Source: Candidatus Falkowbacteria bacterium RIFOXYC2_FULL_48_21 | Lineage (GTDB): Bacteria; Patescibacteriota; Patescibacteriia; UBA11705; JABHMO01 | Assembly: GCA_001778275.1 (NCBI GenBank) | Contig: MFGM01000007.1 | Coordinates: forward strand, 8,918-26,994 | Reading direction: 5' to 3' | Length of the DNA: 18,077 bases | Part shown: piece by piece, positions 12,236-18,077 of the stretch | How positions within the stretch are numbered: position 1 is the stretch's first letter | Layout of the letters: each line of letters starts with the position of its first letter | The notes under the pieces: generated by a model | Told to the model about the DNA's origin: nothing | Seen by the model: only the letters and a program-made list of their open reading frames with translations | Databases searched by the model: none | Translations under genes and position numbers: made by a program

Positions 12236-13903
12236 ATGCTTAAATATAAGTATATGGGAATAGAGAAAATTATTGAGACTCTAAAGGAAACCCAAGCCGA
12301 GCCGAAAGCTGAACTCTTGGCCAAGACTTTTGATTTTTTTCAAAAACATACGGCCGCCATCGGCTTCTTTGATAAAAAAAACTTACAATCAGCCGCCCTT
12401 GACGCCGGCCTTGACCAAGCCAAAGAAAATGCCCTGCCCGAGTTCGTGGCCGCAAACATGCTCTTCGGTCTCGCACGACACGATGGCGCAATTATAAAGG
12501 ACATTCGGGAGGCACTTGGATCGGACGTGGCTGACATTGTTCAAAGTCATGAATTCACGCGCCAGCAATTCGAAGAAACGCAAAAACCGCTCTACGACCA
12601 CTCTTGCCGCACCGCCGCCAGACTGGCCACCGTAAAAATAAGCGTCCCGGCCATCTGCGCCGCATTACTGCATGAAATTCCGGCGCATACCGCCGTATCG
12701 ATGGAAGAACTGAAAAAAAAGTTTTCTCCGGAAATATCCGGCCTGACGGAAAATTTTCAAAAAATCAGAAATATTCGCACCGCCAACAGCGAACAATTTG
12801 TCTATCATTTACGTGAAATGGTCTTGGCGATGGTGGATGACTTACGCGTGATTATTATCAAAATGTGTTCAAATCTTGATCGCATCAAACACGGCACCGA
12901 ATTGGCCATTGACGCTGAAAAAATGAAAAATATCGCTCGCGAATCGCGCGAATTGCTGGCGCCGGTCGCCGATCTGCTCGGGATTTGGCAACTGCGCTGG
13001 CAATTGGAAGATGCGGCGTTTGAAATTCTGGAACCGGAAGAGTTCAAAAAAATCGCCTATCAATTCAATGTTGACGAACGCAAAAATCGCGACAAGTATA
13101 TTCAAAAAACCAAAAATATCGCCGCCAAAGCCCTGGCCGAAGCGAATATCGCCTGCCAGATAGAAGGCCGCTTCAAACACTTCTACAGCATTCATCGAAA
13201 AATGCTGGACAAAAAAAAGGGCTTTGATGACATCGGCGATATTTTTGCTTTGCGCATCATCGTGAATGAGGTGGATCACTGCTATCGCGCCCTCGGCATC
13301 ATCCACCGCCTGTGGCGACCGAAATTTCGACGCATCAAGGACTACATCGCCGCGCCGAAAAGCAACAACTATCGCAGTTTACACACCACTGTTTTTGGCG
13401 TCAACGGCCGCGCCACCGAATTTCAAATCCGCACCCGCGAAATGGATGAAACGGCCAATTTCGGTGTGGCGGCGCACTGGTATTACAAAAATGCCAGAAA
13501 AAAAGTGCCGCCGTGGATCCAGGAGCTCTTGGTAAAGCAACAAGAATACAAAAACGACGCGGAGTTTTTGACCAAATTCAAATCAGACATTTTGAACGAC
13601 CGCATTTACGTTTACACGCCGAAGGGAGATGTGGTTTCTTTGCCGGCCGGCGCCACGCCCATTGATTTCGCCTACCATATTCATTCGGAAATCGGCCACA
13701 AGTGCGCTGGCGCCAAAGTCAACGATTTGCCGGTCGCCGTCAACACGCCCCTCGCAACCAATGATATTATTGAAATTATCGTTGACCGCACGCAGCCCGG
13801 ACCAAAGCGCGAATGGCTGACCTTTGTCAAAACAGAAGGCGCAAAAAAACACATTGAAAACCATTTCAACCGCTTGCCGGTGGAAAGAAGCTTCAGACTT
13901 TGA
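12236..13903 (+). CDS. RelA/SpoT homolog with degenerate hydrolase domain
   Basis: RSH proteins make and/or break (p)ppGpp. The synthetase domain looks complete: GRFKHFYSIHRKM (from Gly311), ALRIIV, RRIKDYIAAPKSNNYRSLHT (Lys368, Asp369) and EFQIRT (Glu395) followed by GVAAHWYYK. A TGS domain follows (RIYVYTPKGDVVSLPAGATP). The HD domain has lost its metal site: His122 remains (YDHSC), but the HD pair is HE (146-147), the ED of HDxxED is AH (150-151), and the Asp of ADRLHN is Ser (CSNLDR). An upstream stretch (about 71-103, GLARHD...DIREALGSDVADIV) resembles a second HD half. It ends about 45 residues after TGS, lacking the usual C-terminal zinc-finger and ACT/RRM parts. Start: ATG 12236, or 12254 (MGIEKI). 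Likely synthetase-only. Confidence 0.9.
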   Translation: MLKYKYMGIEKIIETLKETQAEPKAELLAKTFDFFQKHTAAIGFFDKKNLQSAALDAGLDQAKENALPEFVAANMLFGLARHDGAIIKDIREALGSDVADIVQSHEFTRQQFEETQKPLYDHSCRTAARLATVKISVPAICAALLHEIPAHTAVSMEELKKKFSPEISGLTENFQKIRNIRTANSEQFVYHLREMVLAMVDDLRVIIIKMCSNLDRIKHGTELAIDAEKMKNIARESRELLAPVADLLGIWQLRWQLEDAAFEILEPEEFKKIAYQFNVDERKNRDKYIQKTKNIAAKALAEANIACQIEGRFKHFYSIHRKMLDKKKGFDDIGDIFALRIIVNEVDHCYRALGIIHRLWRPKFRRIKDYIAAPKSNNYRSLHTTVFGVNGRATEFQIRTREMDETANFGVAAHWYYKNARKKVPPWIQELLVKQQEYKNDAEFLTKFKSDILNDRIYVYTPKGDVVSLPAGATPIDFAYHIHSEIGHKCAGAKVNDLPVAVNTPLATNDIIEIIVDRTQPGPKREWLTFVKTEGAKKHIENHFNRLPVERSFRL

Positions 13904-13917
13904 TACAATGTAAACGC

Positions 13918-14130
13918 CAGTTAAAAGTCCAAAGTCATAGCCACAAACGAATAAATTCTTTCCCTTTTCGCCTTTGCGTTTTGCGATGATAACTTTAGAC
14001 CTTGTACTCTGCGACTCGGACTTTTGACTTTGCTCGCCGGAGGACGAGTCCGTCCTTTGGCGGACACTTTAGACTTTGCACTCTGCGACTCGGACTTTTG
14101 ACTTTGCCCTTTGGACTTTGCACTACTTCT
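13918..14130. repeat. AAAGTC-type tract with 74-bp direct repeat and GC hairpin
   Basis: A left arm (GTTAAAAGTCCAAAGTCATA, 13920-13939) can pair with TTTGCGATGATAACTTTAGA (13980-13999). To the right, a 41-base segment occurs twice (13992-14032 and 14066-14106, about two differences, period 74). Between the copies a 12-bp hairpin with two G-T pairs (14035-14062, CGCCGGAGGACG/CGTCCTTTGGCG) is embedded. The tract ends just before the second RSH gene. Confidence 0.85.
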
Positions 14131-14136
14131 CCCCAT

Positions 14137-15588
14137 ATGACAATCCGCCAACTGCTGGAAACAATCAAAACGAACTTACCCGAAGCCGACACCGAACTTG
14201 TCGAGCTGGCTTATAATTTTGCGGCCGAGGCGCATGCGGGGCAAAAGCGCTCCACCGGCGATGAATATATCGAGCACTGTCTCCACACGGCGAACACTTT
14301 GGCCGAACTGAAAATGCCCCTGCCAATCATTATCGCCGGCATTTTGCATGACGTACCGGAGGACACCAGCCGCACCTTGGAAGACATCAAAAAGAATTTC
14401 GGCGCCGATGTGGCGAAAATGGTCGAAGGCATTACCAAGCTCGGACGAATAAAATACCGCGGCATTGATCGTTACGTGGAAAACCTACGCAAAATGTTCG
14501 TGGCCATGGCCGAGGACATTCGCGTCATCGTAATTAAGTTTGCCGACCGCTTGCATAATTTACAAACCCTATACGCCTTGCCGGCGGACAAGCAAAAGCG
14601 CATCGCCCTCGAAACGCTGGAAATCTACGCGCCCATCGCCAACCGTCTCGGTATCGGAGAACTGCAAGGCCGGCTCGAGGATGCGGCTTTCAAATACGCC
14701 TATCCGGACGAATTCGCGGCCACTGAAGCGATGATCAAATCGTCCTTTCCACAAAAAAAGAAAACCCTGGCCAACATGATTCGCAAGATCAAAACCAGAC
14801 TGGACAAAGACAGTGTCAATTGTCACGAAATTTACGGCCGAACAAAGCATTACTACAGCTTTTACCGCAAACTTTTGAAATACAATCGCGATGTCAAACA
14901 GATTTACGATCTTGTCGCCATGCGCATTATCGTAGAAAACGTGCCGGACTGTTACGCCGCGCTCGGTATCGTGCACGGCTTGTGGCGACCGATTCGCGGG
15001 CGCATCAAGGATTATATCGCCCAGCCGAAACCGAACGGCTATCAATCTTTACATACGGCCGTCTTTGGCGATGACCAAGAAATCGTAGAAATTCAAATTC
15101 GTACGCAAAAAATGCACGAACAAGCCGAACTCGGTATCGCGGCGCATTGGCAATATAAGGAGGATGGAAAAATCAGCAAAAAAGAATTGGAATGGGTGCA
15201 GGAGCTGGCCGACTGGCTAAAAAATATTCAAGACAACAATCAATTCATGGAGGGTGCAAAGATTGACGTGTTTCAAAATCGTATCTTTGTTTTTACGCCG
15301 CAGGGCGACGTGATCGATCTGCCGGACGGGGCGACGCCGATCGACTTCGCCTACCACATCCACACGGAAATCGGCAACAAATGCTCGCAAGCCATGGTCA
15401 ATACCGAAGTGGTGCCGCTCGATCGTAAATTAAAAAACGGTGACGTGGTTCAAATTGTTACCGACAAAAACCGCAAAGGCCCCAGTACTGACTGGCTCGA
15501 CTTCGTCAAAACGCGCACGGCGCGCAGTCACATCGACAATTACAAAAATAAAAATTGGACGAAATTCTTACCGAAATTCAAAAAATAA
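14137..15588 (+). CDS. rel: Bifunctional (p)ppGpp synthetase/hydrolase, short RSH
   Basis: Both catalytic domains appear intact. Hydrolase: His47 (YIEHC), His71-Asp72 and Glu75-Asp76 (GILHDVPEDT), and Asp127 (KFADRLHN). Synthetase: GRTKHYYSFYRK (Gly234), GRIKDYIAQPKPNGYQSLHT (Lys291, Asp292) and EIQIRTQKMHEQAELGIAAHW (Glu318). A TGS domain follows (RIFVFTPQGDVIDLPDGATP). The protein stops about 45 residues after TGS at 483 residues, against roughly 700-750 in full-length Rel/SpoT, so the C-terminal helical remainder, zinc-finger and ACT/RRM regions are absent. ATG at 14137 (MTIRQLLE) is chosen because the upstream open frame to 14002 is translated repeat DNA. It is tandem with the hydrolase-dead paralog and is probably the enzyme that removes (p)ppGpp. 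Confidence 0.95.
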   Translation: MTIRQLLETIKTNLPEADTELVELAYNFAAEAHAGQKRSTGDEYIEHCLHTANTLAELKMPLPIIIAGILHDVPEDTSRTLEDIKKNFGADVAKMVEGITKLGRIKYRGIDRYVENLRKMFVAMAEDIRVIVIKFADRLHNLQTLYALPADKQKRIALETLEIYAPIANRLGIGELQGRLEDAAFKYAYPDEFAATEAMIKSSFPQKKKTLANMIRKIKTRLDKDSVNCHEIYGRTKHYYSFYRKLLKYNRDVKQIYDLVAMRIIVENVPDCYAALGIVHGLWRPIRGRIKDYIAQPKPNGYQSLHTAVFGDDQEIVEIQIRTQKMHEQAELGIAAHWQYKEDGKISKKELEWVQELADWLKNIQDNNQFMEGAKIDVFQNRIFVFTPQGDVIDLPDGATPIDFAYHIHTEIGNKCSQAMVNTEVVPLDRKLKNGDVVQIVTDKNRKGPSTDWLDFVKTRTARSHIDNYKNKNWTKFLPKFKK

Positions 15589-15628
15589 TCCTTCTTCTCC
15601 TCGTTCTACGGGGCTTCGAAGGACAAAA
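15589..15628 (+). repeat. Small inverted repeat between rel and the DUF4215 gene
   Basis: TCCTTC (15589-15594) and the later GAAGGA bracket CTCCTCGTTCTACGGGGCTT, giving a short stem with a large loop. It also supplies AAGGA about a dozen bases before the next ATG. A termination role is possible but unproven; there is no T-run. Confidence 0.35.
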
Positions 15629-15634
15629 CAAAAT

Positions 15635-18077
15635 ATGACCGCCAAAAAAATCGTCACCCTGATTTTTAGCATTGCTTTTTTCTGTCTAAGCGCGAGCGCC
15701 GCGTACGGCGCGGCGGCGACCGGCCAATGGTGCCATGACCAAGCCATCGCGCTACAAAAAACTTGCGCCAAAACCAGCCTGCCCATGGTTTGCACCGGAA
15801 GCCTGTCTTCCTTTATGAGCAGCTGCGACAAAAAGTTTGCTTTCAAAGCCGCCGATCTGCAAAAAATGACGGCCGCGAAACTCAAAACAACGCTTGATGT
15901 CGAAGCCGCCAAGTTTTCAATCAAAGCTCCGACCAATGGCGCGCTGATTGACCCCGCCACAGCCAAGCCTTTTGCTTGTTCGAAACAATACATCACCACC
16001 AACTGCTTGACTGAAAAAGATTGCGAAATCGACTTTGTTAACGGTGAAACGTTTGGCGCTGCGAAGATTCCCGCTATTTTTGGTATCTGGGATGCGAAAA
16101 CCAAAAAATGTACTTTACCGCTCGGCACGTGCTTCGAAGACACGCAATGCCTAGCCACGCAATATTGCGGCAACAATACAATTAAAGGCGATACACATAA
16201 AATTGCTGATATTATTGCGAAAATTCTTCCCGCAAGCCCAGAGCCGAGCCAAGAGGCTGTTGACAAAGCGTATGCCGCGAACGTCTATAAATGTTACTTC
16301 AAAAAATTCGGCAACCTCGCCTGCAATCCCCTATTCAAGGAACAGTGCCTTTCGAATAATTGCGAAGTATCCGGCATCCCCGGCAGTTCTCCCGGACAAA
16401 ATGTGTGCAGTTGCAAAAAAATCGAGCATTGCCCGCTCGACAACGTGTGCTACGCGCCGGTCGGTTCCGCAGGGTATTGCAAGAAACCTTTTTGCGGCGA
16501 CAACTTGACGGATTTTCCCTTTGAAGAATGCGACAAAAATACCGGCGACGAAGCCAGCGAATGTACGCCTGAATGTAAAATAGCCAAATGCGGCGACAAA
16601 CACCCAAACTATTCAGATGGCAAATTGGAAGAATGCGATGACGGAAACAAGCTCAATACCGACACCTGCAACAACTTTTGCGAATGGGCCAAGTGTGGTG
16701 ATGGCGACGTTCAGCCGGTTTCTCTTCCCGGCCACCTGCCCGAACAATGCGACGACAAAGATCAAGACGATGGTGACGGTTGTTCCGCTACTTGCCAAAT
16801 CGAATGCGGTAACGGCAAAGTGGATACGCCGAGCAAACCAGGGGATCCGCAGCTCGAAGAGTGCGACGACGGTCCCAACAATATCATCAATACCGACACC
16901 TGCACCAATGAATGCCGAAAACCTCAATGCGGCGATGGCTATTGGCAACCGGTTGGCGGAAAAATTGCGGAACAATGCGATGATGGCAACAATATAAACA
17001 CCGGCGACGGTTGCGACAATGAGTGCAAACTGGAAGGAGTCGAACCGGAAAAAGCTTTAAAAGATAAAATCACCGTCAACATCAAAACCGGCTTTGGCGA
17101 AGTGGATGGCGAATATTGTTGCAACGGATCACTTTATTGTCTTCCGCCGATAGCGGAAAAAAAGAACAAGGAGGCTTATGTCGGCAAAATTCTGCAATGC
17201 TTGGCGCAAAACATCTGCAAAAAAGGCTCGTGTGGCGACATCGGTAAATGCCCCAACGGCAAAAAAGATACCGCGCTAGAGGAATGCGATGACGACAACA
17301 CGACGGAAAATGACGGATGCTCCAAGGACTGCAAAATAGAAAAAGAACCACTCCTTGACTTCACCACCGATCCGATCGACAACAAAATTTATTACTGCAA
17401 AGGCACGCCCGTGCCCTGCATCGCCAAACTGGCCAGCGACGCGGACAAAACCCCTTGTCTAAAAAAATACAATTGCGTTGACGCCATTTGCGGCAATAGT
17501 ATACCGGACGGCTCGGAACAGTGCGATGACGGCAATCAAGACAACATTGACAACTGCACTAAAACATGCAAAAAGGCCGCTTGCGGTGACGAAATTATTC
17601 AAACCAAAGCCACCATTCCCGAAACATGCGACGACGGCAACAAGATTGATGACGACGCCTGCACCAATAAATGCGCGGTAGCGGCGTGCGGCGACTGGGT
17701 AGTGAGCAAAGACAAAGGTAAGGAAGAAGAATGCGACGATGGCAACAAAGTCGTGGGCGATGGCTGTTCTGATCTATGCAAAAACGAAACCGCGCCGCCA
17801 AAGTGCGGCAACGGCGGCAAACCGGACACAAAAGCGGGCGAAGAATGCGATGACGGAAACAAGGCGAGTGGCGACGGTTGCAGTGCGATTTGTAAAATCG
17901 AGAAAGGACCGGACACTTGTGGTAACAAGACCCTCGAAACGCCCGCGGAAGAATGCGACGCGTCGGCTCCAGCCAGTGACACTAATACCACTCTCTGCTC
18001 AAAAATATGCAAAAAACTCGGCACCTGCGGCGACGGGAAAAAAGAAGTTGGCGAAGAATGCGATGACAAAAATACGG
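15635..18077 (+). CDS. Secreted cysteine-rich DUF4215-repeat protein (3' partial)
   Basis: The frame stays open from ATG 15635 to the window edge (about 814 residues). A signal peptide is clear: MTAKKIVTLIFSIAFF, then a small-residue region ASAAYGAAA where cleavage is likely. Residues from about 30 to 280 are a Cys-rich head without obvious repeats. After that come about 12 copies of the ECDDGN...DGC...C...CGDG pattern (DUF4215 / Myxococcus cysteine-rich repeat), for example EECDDGNKASGDGC, EQCDDGNNINTGDGC, ETCDDGNKIDDDAC. The paired Asp residues and even Cys spacing suggest disulfide-stabilised, perhaps calcium-binding modules outside the cell. Such proteins are common surface proteins in CPR bacteria and myxobacteria; ligands are unknown. 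AAGGA lies upstream with long spacing. The C-terminal anchor, if any, is beyond the window. Confidence 0.92.
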   Translation, partial: MTAKKIVTLIFSIAFFCLSASAAYGAAATGQWCHDQAIALQKTCAKTSLPMVCTGSLSSFMSSCDKKFAFKAADLQKMTAAKLKTTLDVEAAKFSIKAPTNGALIDPATAKPFACSKQYITTNCLTEKDCEIDFVNGETFGAAKIPAIFGIWDAKTKKCTLPLGTCFEDTQCLATQYCGNNTIKGDTHKIADIIAKILPASPEPSQEAVDKAYAANVYKCYFKKFGNLACNPLFKEQCLSNNCEVSGIPGSSPGQNVCSCKKIEHCPLDNVCYAPVGSAGYCKKPFCGDNLTDFPFEECDKNTGDEASECTPECKIAKCGDKHPNYSDGKLEECDDGNKLNTDTCNNFCEWAKCGDGDVQPVSLPGHLPEQCDDKDQDDGDGCSATCQIECGNGKVDTPSKPGDPQLEECDDGPNNIINTDTCTNECRKPQCGDGYWQPVGGKIAEQCDDGNNINTGDGCDNECKLEGVEPEKALKDKITVNIKTGFGEVDGEYCCNGSLYCLPPIAEKKNKEAYVGKILQCLAQNICKKGSCGDIGKCPNGKKDTALEECDDDNTTENDGCSKDCKIEKEPLLDFTTDPIDNKIYYCKGTPVPCIAKLASDADKTPCLKKYNCVDAICGNSIPDGSEQCDDGNQDNIDNCTKTCKKAACGDEIIQTKATIPETCDDGNKIDDDACTNKCAVAACGDWVVSKDKGKEEECDDGNKVVGDGCSDLCKNETAPPKCGNGGKPDTKAGEECDDGNKASGDGCSAICKIEKGPDTCGNKTLETPAEECDASAPASDTNTTLCSKICKKLGTCGDGKKEVGEECDDKNT

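Noticed and set aside
14002..14136. N-terminal extension of the second RSH gene
   Set aside because: The extra 45 residues are encoded by the AAAGTC-type repeat tract, while MTIRQLLE at 14137 begins right where RSH similarity starts.
15568..16266. 232-codon minus-strand frame near the DUF4215 gene
   Set aside because: It is a shadow of the exported protein, whose signal peptide and repeats read continuously on the plus strand.

Overview
The window reads as chromosomal DNA of a small-genome bacterium, most likely Patescibacteria (CPR). The reasons are a secreted multi-repeat DUF4215 protein, two RSH enzymes that both stop soon after the TGS domain, core genes without Shine-Dalgarno sequences, and low-complexity inverted-repeat tracts in most gaps between core genes. 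TGA is a normal stop, so the recoded CPR lineages are unlikely. The lineage is an inference; no rRNA is present to settle it.

Layout. (1) 1-3845, plus strand: the 3' part of dprA, then folC, then an AT-rich two-gene operon (radical SAM protein plus CYTH-domain protein) whose GTG-initiated first gene overlaps folC. A bidirectional terminator follows. (2) 3989-9263, minus strand: an island of ten genes, none with a recognised function. Two operons, each behind a similar promoter/leader, encode six related proteins of about 145-160 residues (N-terminal helix, GG-type beta segment, C-terminal aromatic motif), two related two-TM proteins and one basic protein. Between the operons sits a gene for a protein built of alternating 21- and 33-residue modules. 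Eight of the nine operon genes have strong AGGAGG-type ribosome binding sites, unlike the surrounding genes. (3) 9424-11619, plus: topA, for DNA topoisomerase I. (4) 11620-12235: no protein gene. It holds two repeat hairpin tracts and two predicted small RNAs, one per strand, each with a 17-bp-spaced sigma70-type promoter and its own hairpin, and complementary to each other over about 16 nt. (5) 12236-15588, plus: two tandem RSH genes, the first with a destroyed hydrolase site and the second with both sites intact. (6) 15635 to the window end: an exported cysteine-rich DUF4215-repeat protein, 3' truncated.

Functionally, the plus-strand core genes serve DNA uptake/recombination (DprA), folate polyglutamylation (FolC), supercoiling (TopA) and (p)ppGpp metabolism (RSH pair). 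The minus-strand island looks like a self-contained, possibly membrane-associated system of unknown function that grew by gene duplication. It is the best candidate here for an undescribed system. The repeat tracts form a second layer: they flank genes, reach a stop codon, and have apparently entered folC in frame.
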